From assembly GCA_963839815.1 (NCBI GenBank), contig CAWIWF010000006.1, positions 806,001 to 870,000 of the forward strand: a stretch of 64,000 bases of DNA. Direction: 5' to 3'. Made by a program: the position numbers and the translations under genes. Positions 17,286-24,592 of the stretch are shown piece after piece (within the stretch, counting starts at the first letter, position 1; each line of letters begins with the position of its first letter). The DNA comes from JACVRM01 sp963839815 (GTDB lineage: Bacteria; Actinomycetota; Thermoleophilia; Gaiellales; Gaiellaceae). The notes beneath the pieces were generated by a model. That model saw only the letters and a program-made list of their open reading frames with translations, did not search any database and was not told the DNA's origin.

Positions 17286-18916
17286 CGCAGCGGCACCTCG
17301 GCAACCACCGTCGTGCCCCCCAGGCTCGACGACTCGACGGTGAGCCTCCCGTCGAGCAGGCCGAGCCGCTCCTGCATCCCCAGCAGCCCCAGCCCCTCGC
17401 TCGTCTCCCGCGCCGCCCGGTCGAACCCACGGCCGTCGTCCTCGATCACCGCGATCGCCGTGCGCTCCTTGCGCGCCAGCAGGACGCTGACGTTGCCTGC
17501 TCGTGCGTGCTTGACGATGTTGGTCAGCGCCTCCTGGATGATGCGGTAGAGGGCGGTCTCGATCTCGTTCGCGAGCCTGTCGTCGTCGAGCTGCGCCTCG
17601 ACGTCGACGCGGATGCCGGTCTGCTCCGAGAACGTCTCGGCGAGCCGCTGCACGGCCGCGACGAGGCCGAAGTCGTCGAGCGCGCTCGGACGGAGCTCGA
17701 CGGCGAGGCGGCGCACGTCGCGCAGCGTCGACGAGACCAGCTCGCGCAGCGCCGCGACGGCCTGCCGCCGCTCCTCGGCGTCGGCGGCGGTGTCGAGGCC
17801 CTTCAGGCCGAGCAGGATCGAGGTGAGGGCCTGACCGGTCTCGTCGTGGAGCTCCCGGGCGAGTCGCTGGCGCTCCAGCTCCTGGGCGGCGACGACGCGC
17901 TGTAGCGATTCCCGAGTCACTCGGGTGGAGAGGTCGACGGCGACGGCAGCTCGCGTCGCGAATGCCTCGGCCAGCCGCTGGTCGTCCTCGGTGAAGCGGT
18001 TGTCGCGGCCCTGCTTGTCGGCTGCGACCATGACGCCGATCGACCGCTCGCGGACGACGAGGGGAACGTAGAGCGCGGCGCGCATGCCTATGCGCCGCGC
18101 CGCTGCCTGGTCGATCTCCGGGTCGTCGAGGACGGAGTCCACCCGCTCGCTCCGCCGGCGCTCGAAGACCCGGCCCGCCTTCGACGCGTCCATCGCGAAG
18201 CGGGTGCCCACGAGCCCCTCGACCTCCTCACCCTCGGCGGTCTCGACGCGCAGGGAATCTCCTTCCGGGAGGGCGATGGTCACGAGGCGCGCGTCGACGA
18301 GCTCCCGCAGCCTGGTAGCCACGAGCGCGAAGAGGCGCGGCAGCTCGACCTCCCCGGCCAGCGCGGCCCCGACCTCGTTCAGCGACTCGATCTGCCGCAG
18401 CCAGCGCGTCGCCGCCTCGTACAGGCGCGTGTTCTCGATCGCGGCAGCGGCCTGGGCGGCCAGCAGCATGGCGACGTCCTCGTCCTCCTCGGTGAAGAGG
18501 CCGCCCTGCTTCTCCGTCAGGTAGAGATTGCCGAAGGCGACGCCGCGCAGCATCACCGGCACGCCGAGGAAAGTGCGCATGGGCGGGTGGTTGGACGGGA
18601 ATCCGACCGAGCGCGGGTCGTCGGCGATGTTCGTCAGCCGCAGCGGCTCGGCGTCGCTGATGAGGACCCCGAGGATGCCGCGGCCGCGCGGGAGGTCGCC
18701 GATCGCTGCGCGGGTCTCGGCATCGACGCCGTGGGTGACGAAGCGCTCGAGCTCGTTGCCGCTGCTGTCGATCACACCGAGTGCTGCGTAGCGCGCATCG
18801 GTGAGCTCGGCGGCCGTGCGGACGAGCTTCTCGAGCAGCGAGTCGAGGGACAGCTCCGAGCTGAGAGCGATGCCCGCGTCCAGCAGGGCGCGGAGCCGAT
18901 CGTCGGTTTGCACCAC
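17282..18916 (-). CDS. GAF-GAF sensor histidine kinase (DevS/DosS-like architecture)
   Basis: Soluble kinase of 544 residues. GAF 1 (about 15-155) has AALGVIDSSGNEL and FLGVPVMLRGVAFGNLYLTE; GAF 2 (about 175-325) has ALYVPLVVRERSIGVMVA. The HisKA_3 helix (about 345-410) contains RQRLARELHDETGQALTS, with the phospho-acceptor His before Asp. The ATPase has QEALTNIVKHARAG and GLGLLGMQERLGLLDG. Two tandem GAF domains and HisKA_3 match the DevS/NreB group, which sense gases or redox state. No membrane span is seen. GTG at 18916 is the first good start; GATAAT lies 9 nt upstream. Confidence 0.9.
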   Translation of the reverse strand: MVQTDDRLRALLDAGIALSSELSLDSLLEKLVRTAAELTDARYAALGVIDSSGNELERFVTHGVDAETRAAIGDLPRGRGILGVLISDAEPLRLTNIADDPRSVGFPSNHPPMRTFLGVPVMLRGVAFGNLYLTEKQGGLFTEEDEDVAMLLAAQAAAAIENTRLYEAATRWLRQIESLNEVGAALAGEVELPRLFALVATRLRELVDARLVTIALPEGDSLRVETAEGEEVEGLVGTRFAMDASKAGRVFERRRSERVDSVLDDPEIDQAAARRIGMRAALYVPLVVRERSIGVMVAADKQGRDNRFTEDDQRLAEAFATRAAVAVDLSTRVTRESLQRVVAAQELERQRLARELHDETGQALTSILLGLKGLDTAADAEERRQAVAALRELVSSTLRDVRRLAVELRPSALDDFGLVAAVQRLAETFSEQTGIRVDVEAQLDDDRLANEIETALYRIIQEALTNIVKHARAGNVSVLLARKERTAIAVIEDDGRGFDRAARETSEGLGLLGMQERLGLLDGRLTVESSSLGGTTVVAEVPLR

Positions 18917-18958
18917 GACCAGGTCATTATCTCGCGCGGCCGCTGTCGTGCGGGTTTC

Positions 18959-18987
18959 CCGCAGGAGGATCGTGGCTCGTGCTGATG
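18959..18987 (+). promoter_or_regulatory. Copy B of the shared 30-bp upstream motif
   Basis: GGGTTTCCCGCAGGAGGATC, then GCTGATGCC; GATG is 25 nt after the first C of CCGCA and 33 nt before the ATG of the gene at 19020. It lies in the intergenic space divergent from the sensor kinase gene, so it may serve both directions. Confidence 0.5.
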
Positions 18988-19019
18988 CCGTGGGCGTGAC
19001 CACGCAGGAGGCTGCGGTC

Positions 19020-19358
19020 ATGCGCACGACTTACGCCGTCAGCTGGGAGCAGGACGGTAGGCGCTCGTACGCGGGCAAGCTCGAGCTCGGCCCGGACGCG
19101 CTCCGCCTGGAGGCACGCGGCAGCGGCGCTGCGGGCGCCCCGGTCGTCACGGAGGTGCCGTACGCCGAGCTCGCGGACGTCCGCGTCGGCCGCACCGCCG
19201 CCGAACGGTTTCGGGGTCGCCCGACGCTCGTGCTCGAGCGTCGAAGCGGCGGGCCGATCCGCCTCGCGGGGGTCATCCAGGGCGGGATCGTCGTCGAGCT
19301 TGCGGAGCGGCTCGCTGCCATTCGCTCCACCGGCCGGGTGCGGCGAGAAGGGGACTGA
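19020..19358 (+). CDS. Small protein with PH-like fold features, function unknown
   Basis: Frame of 112 residues starting at an ATG with AGGAGG eight nt upstream. It reads as alternating strands (TTYAVSWEQDGRRSYAGKL, ALRLEARG, VPYAELADVRVGR, RPTLVLERR) followed by a helix (GIVVELAERLAAI), the layout of a bacterial pleckstrin-homology-like domain. No catalytic motif. One nt separates it from the ABC transporter ATPase gene, so it is the first gene of that three-gene operon and might be an accessory of the exporter. Confidence 0.65.
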   Translation: MRTTYAVSWEQDGRRSYAGKLELGPDALRLEARGSGAAGAPVVTEVPYAELADVRVGRTAAERFRGRPTLVLERRSGGPIRLAGVIQGGIVVELAERLAAIRSTGRVRREGD

Positions 19359-19359
19359 G

Positions 19360-20316
19360 ATGCTGGAGACGGTGCGGCGTGGCGCGCGCCGCCGGGCGCT
19401 CGCGACGCGGTCGCCTGAGCCGCCCGCTGTCATCCGCCTCGAGGGCGTCACCAAGCGGTACGGCCGCACGGCGGGCATCGAGGAGCTCGACCTGGACGTG
19501 CACCGAGGCGAGGTGCTCGGCTTTCTGGGGCCGAACGGCGCCGGCAAGACGACGACCATCAGGCTTCTCCTCGACCTCATCCGCCCGACCCGCGGCCGCG
19601 TGGAGCTGTTCGGCCTGGATGCACGGCGGCACAGCGTCGCGCTCCGCCGTCGGATCGGCTACGTCCCCGGTGAGCTGTCCCTGTACGGGCACCTGACCGG
19701 ACGAGAGCTGATCTCCTACTTCGCCCGGTTGCGCCGGCTCCCCAGCCTGGCGCCGGCGGAGGCCCTCGCCGAGCGGCTCGGCCTCGATCTCGAGCGCCGG
19801 ATCAAGGCGCTCTCGCACGGCAACCGCCAGAAGGTGGCGCTCGTCCAGGCGCTGATGCACGACCCCGAGCTGCTGGTGCTGGACGAGCCGAGCGCCGGTC
19901 TCGACCCGCTCGGCCAGCAGACGGTCGCCGCGCTGATCCGGGAGGCGGCGGCGGAGGCAGGACCGTCTTCCTCTCGTCGCACGACCTCGCCGAGGTGGAG
20001 CGGGTCGCAGACCGCGTCGCGCTCGTCCGCAACGGCCGGCTCGCGCTCGTCGAGCCCGTCGAGACGCTGCGGAGGCGGGCCTCCACCCGCCTGCGCGTCA
20101 CGTTCGCGGAGCCGCCTGCCCGCGAGGCGTTCGCCGCATCTGGCGGGAGCCCGGGAGCTCGGCCGGCGCCACCGCGAGGTGACCTTCGCCGTCGAGGACG
20201 AGGCCGACGCGCTCGTCAAGGAGCTCGCCCGCCATCGTGTCCTGGCGCTCGAGAGCCGTGAGGCAGATCTCGAGGACGTCTTCATCGAGCTGTACCGGGG
20301 CGGAGCGGGCGGATGA
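19360..20316 (+). CDS. ABC transporter ATP-binding protein, frameshifted
   Basis: ATPase of an ABC-2 type exporter, about 318 residues. Walker A is GPNGAGKTT, signature LSHGNRQK (an unusual variant of LSGGQ seen in this subfamily), Walker B LLVLDEPSAGLDPLG. After AALIREAAAE the frame breaks: the expected RTVFLSSHDLAEVERVADRV continues one base out from about 19957, and the original frame is regained by about 20150, ending ESREADLEDVFIELYRG. One missing base and one compensating change explain this. The ATG follows the preceding gene by 1 nt and the end overlaps the permease start by 4 nt, so the operon is coherent. Confidence 0.85.
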   Translation: MLETVRRGARRRALATRSPEPPAVIRLEGVTKRYGRTAGIEELDLDVHRGEVLGFLGPNGAGKTTTIRLLLDLIRPTRGRVELFGLDARRHSVALRRRIGYVPGELSLYGHLTGRELISYFARLRRLPSLAPAEALAERLGLDLERRIKALSHGNRQKVALVQALMHDPELLVLDEPSAGLDPLGQQTVAALIREAAAEAGPSSSRRTTSPRWSGSQTASRSSATAGSRSSSPSRRCGGGPPPACASRSRSRLPARRSPHLAGARELGRRHREVTFAVEDEADALVKELARHRVLALESREADLEDVFIELYRGGAGG

Positions 20317-21116
20317 TGGGGAGCGTCGCCCTGCGGACGCTGCGCGACTCCGCGCGCGGGCTCGTGTTCTGGTCGCTCGGCCTCGCCGGTCTCGTCGCGC
20401 TGACGCTGTCGGTCTACCCCTCGGTTCGCGACAACCCGTCGCTCGACGCGCTCGTCGAGAGCTACCCGGAGGCGCTGAAGAGCTTCGCCGGCTTCGGCGG
20501 CGAGCTCGATCTGACGAGCGCGGCGGGCTACCTCGGCGCCGAGCTCTTCTCGTTCATGGTGCCGCTGCTGCTCCTGATCGCCGCGATCGCCGCCGGGTCG
20601 GGCGCGCTCGCTGGCGAGGAGGAGCGGGGCACGCTCGACCTGCTGCTGTCTGCGCCGATCAGCCGGAGCCGGCTCGCCCTGGAGAAGCTCGCGGCCGTCG
20701 TGACGGAGCTGGTGGTGCTGGGCGGTGTGCTGCTCGCATCCCTGCTCGTGTCCGCGCGCGCGGTCGACATGAGCATCGGAGCGGGCAAGCTTGCTGCCGG
20801 GACGGCGTCGGCCGTCGCGCTCGCGCTCGTGTTCGGCTCGCTTGCGCTCCTCGCCGGCGCCGCCACGGGCCGGCGCGGGCTCACCGTCGGCGTCGTCGCG
20901 GCAGTGGCCGTGGCTGCGTACCTGGTCGACTCGCTCGCGGCGCTCGTGGGCTGGCTCGGGTGGCTCGAGCCCCTCTCCCCGTTCCACTACTACGCCTCGG
21001 GCAACCCGCTCCGCGAGGGCCTGGCGGCCGGCGACCTGGCCGTGCTGCTCGCGATCGCCGCGGCCGCTGCAGCGCTGGCGCTCGTCGCCTTTCGCCGCCG
21101 CGACCTGGCCGTCTGA
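20313..21116 (+). CDS. ABC-2 type exporter permease
   Basis: Membrane protein of 267 residues with six hydrophobic segments: one near the N-terminus (LVFWSLGLAGLVALTLSV), one near 85-105, then pairs around 125-145, 155-180, 190-215 and a last one at 240-260. GEEERGTLDLLLSAPISRSR is the cytoplasmic loop typical of ABC-2 permeases of the NatB/ABC-2 exporter type. It pairs with the ATPase encoded directly upstream. Substrate unknown; drug or lipid export would be the usual guess. It ends the operon; the shared motif before the SDR gene begins 13 nt later. Confidence 0.85.
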   Translation: MMGSVALRTLRDSARGLVFWSLGLAGLVALTLSVYPSVRDNPSLDALVESYPEALKSFAGFGGELDLTSAAGYLGAELFSFMVPLLLLIAAIAAGSGALAGEEERGTLDLLLSAPISRSRLALEKLAAVVTELVVLGGVLLASLLVSARAVDMSIGAGKLAAGTASAVALALVFGSLALLAGAATGRRGLTVGVVAAVAVAAYLVDSLAALVGWLGWLEPLSPFHYYASGNPLREGLAAGDLAVLLAIAAAAAALALVAFRRRDLAV

Positions 21117-21128
21117 CTCTGTAGTTCT

Positions 21129-21158
21129 CCGCACGCGCGATTCGGGTCTCCGCCGATG
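21129..21158 (+). promoter_or_regulatory. Copy C of the shared 30-bp upstream motif
   Basis: GTAGTTCTCCGCACGCGCGA, then ATTCGG-N7-CCGATG as an imperfect inverted repeat. GATG begins 26 nt after the first C of CCGCA and 37 nt before the SDR start at 21192. Confidence 0.55.
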
Positions 21159-21191
21159 CTGTCCGGCGCGAGCGGCGGCAGAGTGCCTGCC

Positions 21192-21974
21192 ATGACCGAG
21201 CCGCTCGCCACCCTGCTCCACCTGGACGGCAAGACCGCGATCGTGACCGGTGCCGCCATGGGCATCGGTCGCAGCATCGCCGAGCGCCTGCACGAGGCGG
21301 GCGCGGACGTCGTCGTCTCCGATCTCGACGGCCAGGAGGCGGCGCGGGTCGCTGCCGGGCTCGAGGAGCGCCGGCCCGGGAGCTCGCTCGCCGTGCAGGC
21401 CGACGTGGCGGATGCGGATGCGGTGCGCGCGCTCGTCGAGGCGGCAGCAGAACGCTTCGGCGCGATCGACGTGCTCGTCAACAACGCGGGCATCTTCCCG
21501 TTCGTCCCGCTCGCAGACATGGGCGAGGACGACTTCATGCGCGTGATCGATGTCAACCTGCGCGGCGTCTACCTCTGCACCAAGGCCGTCGCCGACCGGA
21601 TGGTGGCTCAGGGGAGCGGCGGAGGGATCATCAACATCACCTCGATCGACGCGTTGCATCCCTCGGCGGTCGGGCTCGCCCACTACGACGCCTCCAAGCA
21701 CGGTGTCTGGGGCTTCACGAAGAACGTCGCCCGCGAGCTGGCGCCGCACGGCATCCGCGTGAACGCCATCGCGCCGGGCGGCGTCATCACTCCGGGCGTG
21801 CAGGCGGTTCAGGGGGAAGACCTCGACGTGGAGGCCATGGCGGCCGGCGTGCCGCTCGGGCGCTTCGCCGATCCGGACGAGATCGGGCGAGTCGCCGTGT
21901 TCCTCGCCTCGGAGCTCGCCAGCTACATGACGGGCTCGCAGGTCGTCGTCGACGGCGGCCTGCTGCTCACCTGA
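21192..21974 (+). CDS. Short-chain dehydrogenase/reductase
   Basis: NAD(P)-dependent oxidoreductase of 260 residues. Cofactor motif TGAAMGIGRSIAERL, then DVLVNNAGIFPF, catalytic Ser in NITSID, Tyr and Lys in YDASK, and PGGVITPGV after the active site; DPDEIGRVAVFLAS and QVVVDGGLLLT close the fold. Asp in VVSDLDGQEA suggests NAD rather than NADP preference. The start at 21192 is chosen because an upstream in-frame ATG (21156) lies inside the shared motif. Substrate unknown; its promoter motif ties it to the stress block. Confidence 0.9.
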   Translation: MTEPLATLLHLDGKTAIVTGAAMGIGRSIAERLHEAGADVVVSDLDGQEAARVAAGLEERRPGSSLAVQADVADADAVRALVEAAAERFGAIDVLVNNAGIFPFVPLADMGEDDFMRVIDVNLRGVYLCTKAVADRMVAQGSGGGIINITSIDALHPSAVGLAHYDASKHGVWGFTKNVARELAPHGIRVNAIAPGGVITPGVQAVQGEDLDVEAMAAGVPLGRFADPDEIGRVAVFLASELASYMTGSQVVVDGGLLLT

Positions 21975-21998
21975 CGCTGTCCGCGGCTCGGTAGTTGG

Positions 21999-22028
21999 CC
22001 GCAGGCTGGATCCGGTCGCGCGCCGATG
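21999..22028 (+). promoter_or_regulatory. Copy D of the shared 30-bp upstream motif
   Basis: GTAGTTGGCCGCAGGCTGGA, then ATCCGG-N7-CCGATGG. GATG begins 26 nt after the first C of CCGCA and 52 nt before the DUF378 start. Copies C and D also share GTAGTT just upstream. Confidence 0.55.
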
Positions 22029-22076
22029 GCGCCGGGTCCTGGGGGCGAGCAGACTCCGGACGTGAAGGAGGTGCAC

Positions 22077-22331
22077 ATGAAGAAGCTGCTCGATCTCGTC
22101 GCCGGACTGCTCGTGCTCGCCGGCGCCGTCAACTGGGGTCTCGTGGCCGTCGCCGAGTGGGATCTGGTGGCCGCCGTGTTCGGGCTCGAGTTCGGGGAGA
22201 CGAGCGCCGCCACCCGCATCGCGTACGCGCTGATCGGGCTTGCCGCCGTCTTCACCGTGCGCACGCTGCTCGGCAGCCCGCGGGCAACGGAGCGTCAGCG
22301 TGCCCGCCCGCCGCTCTCGGCGTCCCGCTGA
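22077..22331 (+). CDS. DUF378 small membrane protein
   Basis: Protein of 84 residues from ATG at 22077 with a strong AAGGAGG five nt before it. Two membrane segments (LLDLVAGLLVLAGAVNWGLVA and IAYALIGLAAVFTVR) bracket a short loop; AGAVNWGLVA is the DUF378 signature. The Arg-rich tail is probably cytoplasmic. The family is widespread and of unknown function. The shared upstream motif places it with the stress-block genes. Confidence 0.85.
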   Translation: MKKLLDLVAGLLVLAGAVNWGLVAVAEWDLVAAVFGLEFGETSAATRIAYALIGLAAVFTVRTLLGSPRATERQRARPPLSASR

Positions 22332-22376
22332 GAGCGGCGTATGCTCGCCCTGGACGGAAGCGAACAAGGAGGGCTC

Positions 22377-22664
22377 ATGGCAGTCGTCGTCGTATTCGAG
22401 GGCTTGAGCAGCGAGCAGTACGAGGAGTCCGTCGTGCGGCTCACGGGTGGGAGAGACCGGCTCGAGTCTGCCGCCGACTGGCCGGTCGGAGGCCTGCTCG
22501 CCCACATCGCCGGCGACAGCCCGCGCGGCTTCCGCGTCGTCGACGTCTGGGAGTCGGAGGAGGCATTCGGCCGCTTCGCCGAGACGCTGGGGCCGATCAT
22601 GGAGGAGCTCGGCATCACCGGTCAGCCGGAGCTGTACCCGGCCCACACGTACGTCAGCGGCTGA
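22377..22664 (+). CDS. Small alpha/beta-barrel-like protein, function unknown
   Basis: Frame of 95 residues from ATG at 22377, with AAGGAGGG four nt upstream. MAVVVVFEGLSSEQYEESV, GFRVVDVWESEEAFGRFAETL and LGPIMEELGI match the ferredoxin-like fold of dimeric antibiotic-monooxygenase-type proteins. VDVWESEEAF is a frequent motif in actinobacterial members that are annotated only as hypothetical. It stands alone between DUF378 and a VOC protein. No catalytic residue can be named. Confidence 0.7.
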   Translation: MAVVVVFEGLSSEQYEESVVRLTGGRDRLESAADWPVGGLLAHIAGDSPRGFRVVDVWESEEAFGRFAETLGPIMEELGITGQPELYPAHTYVSG

Positions 22665-22700
22665 GCCCGGGGGCCTCGCGGTCGGCCGGGAGCGGCGTGC

Positions 22701-22706
22701 GAGACT
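22701..22706 (+). promoter_or_regulatory. -10 element of leaderless VOC gene
   Basis: GAGACT six nt before the GTG at 22713, with no Shine-Dalgarno sequence. Same spacing as the other leaderless starts in the window. Confidence 0.45.
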
Positions 22707-22712
22707 GCGCCC

Positions 22713-23297
22713 GTGCGCAAGCTGCAGAGCCAGGGCGTCCACCACATCACGCTCGTCGGGGCCGACCGCCGGACGTCGATCGACTTCTGGGAGGGCGTGC
22801 TCGGCATGCCCTTCGTCTTCGAGCAGCCGAACCTGGACAACGAGTCGGAGAGCCACCTCTACTTCGACCCGGGTGACGGCCGCCTGATCACCGTCTTCAC
22901 GAACGAGGAGCGGGCAGCCGATCCCACGCGCACCTCGACCGACATCGGCTGCGTGCACCACGTCGCCTTCTCGCTGTCGCAGGCGAGCTTCCACCAGACG
23001 GTCGAGCGGCTCGACGAGCGCGGCATCCGCCACAGCGGCGTCAAGGACCGCGGGTTCATGGACTCGATCTACTTCGAGGACCCGCTCGGGCTCCTGATCG
23101 AGCTCGCCTCCTACCGCTTCGAGCCGCCGCACGGCCACACGCACGCAGACGTGCTGCTCGAGGCGCACATGCTCCGGGTCGAGCGCGGCGACTACAACAT
23201 CGACCGCGCGCACCTGGCCGACGCGATCGAGCGGCTCGTCGCACGCTCTCGCCGGTCCCTCTCCGACGATCGCGCGCCGCGGGATCCGTACGCCTGA
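22713..23297 (+). CDS. VOC-superfamily protein, extradiol-dioxygenase/glyoxalase-like
   Basis: Protein of 194 residues. Two beta-alpha-beta-beta-beta units are visible: QGVHHITLVGADRRTSIDFW with the first metal His, and GCVHHVAFSLSQASF with the second, followed by YFEDPLGLLIELASY whose Glu is the third metal ligand. These His-His-Glu positions match metal-dependent members such as ring-cleaving dioxygenases and glyoxalase. The C-terminal 60 residues (LLEAHMLRVERGDYNIDRAHLADAIERL) extend beyond the core. Substrate unknown. GTG start without Shine-Dalgarno sequence. Confidence 0.8.
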   Translation: MRKLQSQGVHHITLVGADRRTSIDFWEGVLGMPFVFEQPNLDNESESHLYFDPGDGRLITVFTNEERAADPTRTSTDIGCVHHVAFSLSQASFHQTVERLDERGIRHSGVKDRGFMDSIYFEDPLGLLIELASYRFEPPHGHTHADVLLEAHMLRVERGDYNIDRAHLADAIERLVARSRRSLSDDRAPRDPYA

Positions 23298-23336
23298 GGG
23301 TCGCAGCAAGGCGTCGCCGGGACGACCCGAGACTGG

Positions 23337-23342
23337 CAGACT
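23337..23342 (+). promoter_or_regulatory. -10 element of leaderless histidine kinase gene
   Basis: CAGACT six nt before the ATG at 23349; the sequence GGCAGACT recurs before the ligase gene at 24579. Confidence 0.5.
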
Positions 23343-23348
23343 GCCACG

Positions 23349-24548
23349 ATGACGGCGCCCGCTGAGCTCATTCCCCCGAACGAGGGAGCCCGCCTCGCTG
23401 CGGTCCGGCGCTTCGAGATCCTCGACTCGCCGCCCGACGGCGCCTTCGACCGTCTGACGTCCCTCGCGGCGCGGCTCTTCCGCGTGCCGGTCTCGATCGT
23501 CACGATCGTCGACCACGACCGGATCTGGTTCAAGTCAGCCCACGGCGTCCAGGGCGTCGAGGAGATCGGTCGTGATCCCGGGCTGTGCGCGTCAGCGATC
23601 CTGCACGATGACGTCTGGGTGGTCGAGCAGGCGGACATCGATCCGCGGGCACTCGCCAACCCGCTCGTGGCGGGCGAGTTCGGCCTGCGCTTCTATGCCG
23701 GGGCACCCCTGACGACGGCCGACGGGTTCAAGCTCGGGACGCTCTGCGTGATCGACCGGGAGCCGCGGGCGATCACGGCCGAGGAGGGGCAGACTCTCTC
23801 CGACCTGGCCGCGCTGGTCGTCGACGAGCTCGAGCTCCGGCTCGCAGCCCGCAAGGAGCAGGAGCGCCTCGAGCAGACGCGCACCGACTTCACCGTCACC
23901 GCGTCCCACCAGCTGCGGACTCCCCTGGCCGGCATCTACGGCGTCGCCAAGACACTCGCGGGCTCGAGCGACCGGCTGCCGGAGCCCGAGCGCGAGCTCG
24001 TCGGAGTGCTCGAGACCCAGTCGGAGCGGCTCACCGAGATCGTCGAGAAGATCCTGCTCGCCGCCCGGCTCGAGCACGGGACTGTCCTGCTGTCGCTTGA
24101 GCCCCACGACGCTATCGAGCTCGCCTCGGCCGCCCTCGACGCGATCGAGCCCATCGCCGCGAACCGCCGGCTGAGCCTCTTCCATGGGTCGGTGGGGCGT
24201 GTGGTCTCTGACGCCGCGCACACCCGCCAGGTACTGGTGAACCTGCTCGAGAACGCCGTCAACTACTCGCCGGACGAGAGCGAGATCGAGCTCTCGGTCG
24301 AGGCCGAGGACGACAGAATTCGCTTCCGCGTGCGCGACGAGGGGGTCGGCATCCCCGCCGACGATCAGCGCCGCATCTTCGACAAGTTCGTTCGCCTCGA
24401 CGCCCAGATGTCGTCGGGCGTGCACGGCACGGGCCTCGGGCTCAGCATCGCGCGTGAGTTCGCCGTCCGCATGGGCGGGTCGCTGACCGTCGAGTCGCGG
24501 CTTGGCGAGGGCTCGACCTTCACCCTCGAGCTGCCTGCCGCGGCATAG
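23349..24548 (+). CDS. Soluble GAF-domain sensor histidine kinase
   Basis: Kinase of 399 residues without membrane segments. A GAF domain (about 20-165) of the type that opens RLAAVRRFEILDSPPDGAFD and contains VDHDRIWFKSAHG; then HisKA (about 175-240) with TVTASHQLRTPLAGIYG, phospho-acceptor His in SHQLR; then HATPase (280-395) with NLLENAVNYSP, RDEGVGIPAD and HGTGLGLSIA. The GAF subtype is common in phytochrome-like and redox sensors but no ligand site can be assigned. No response regulator gene is adjacent, so it is an orphan kinase here. Confidence 0.9.
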   Translation: MTAPAELIPPNEGARLAAVRRFEILDSPPDGAFDRLTSLAARLFRVPVSIVTIVDHDRIWFKSAHGVQGVEEIGRDPGLCASAILHDDVWVVEQADIDPRALANPLVAGEFGLRFYAGAPLTTADGFKLGTLCVIDREPRAITAEEGQTLSDLAALVVDELELRLAARKEQERLEQTRTDFTVTASHQLRTPLAGIYGVAKTLAGSSDRLPEPERELVGVLETQSERLTEIVEKILLAARLEHGTVLLSLEPHDAIELASAALDAIEPIAANRRLSLFHGSVGRVVSDAAHTRQVLVNLLENAVNYSPDESEIELSVEAEDDRIRFRVRDEGVGIPADDQRRIFDKFVRLDAQMSSGVHGTGLGLSIAREFAVRMGGSLTVESRLGEGSTFTLELPAAA

Positions 24549-24579
24549 CCGATCGCATCGTCGGACGGTCGCCGACCGG

Positions 24580-24585
24580 CAGACT
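24580..24585 (+). promoter_or_regulatory. -10 element of leaderless DNA ligase gene
   Basis: CAGACT seven nt before the ATG at 24593; preceded by ACCGG, like the ACTGG before the copy at 23337. Confidence 0.5.
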
Positions 24586-24592
24586 CGAGGCC

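Noticed and set aside
16629..18916. Classical DevR (DosR) box near the two-component genes
   Set aside because: The mycobacterial GGGACT-type box is not present; the shared motif found here has a different sequence, so the DevR regulon can be claimed only by analogy.
19716..23516. A long uninterrupted minus-strand open frame of more than 1200 codons opposite the ABC exporter, SDR and VOC genes
   Set aside because: Its protein is Arg/Glu/Gln/His-biased without any domain, and the plus strand holds well-supported genes; GC-rich codon bias creates such shadows. The same holds for the frame opposite the metalloprotease at 47195-49909.
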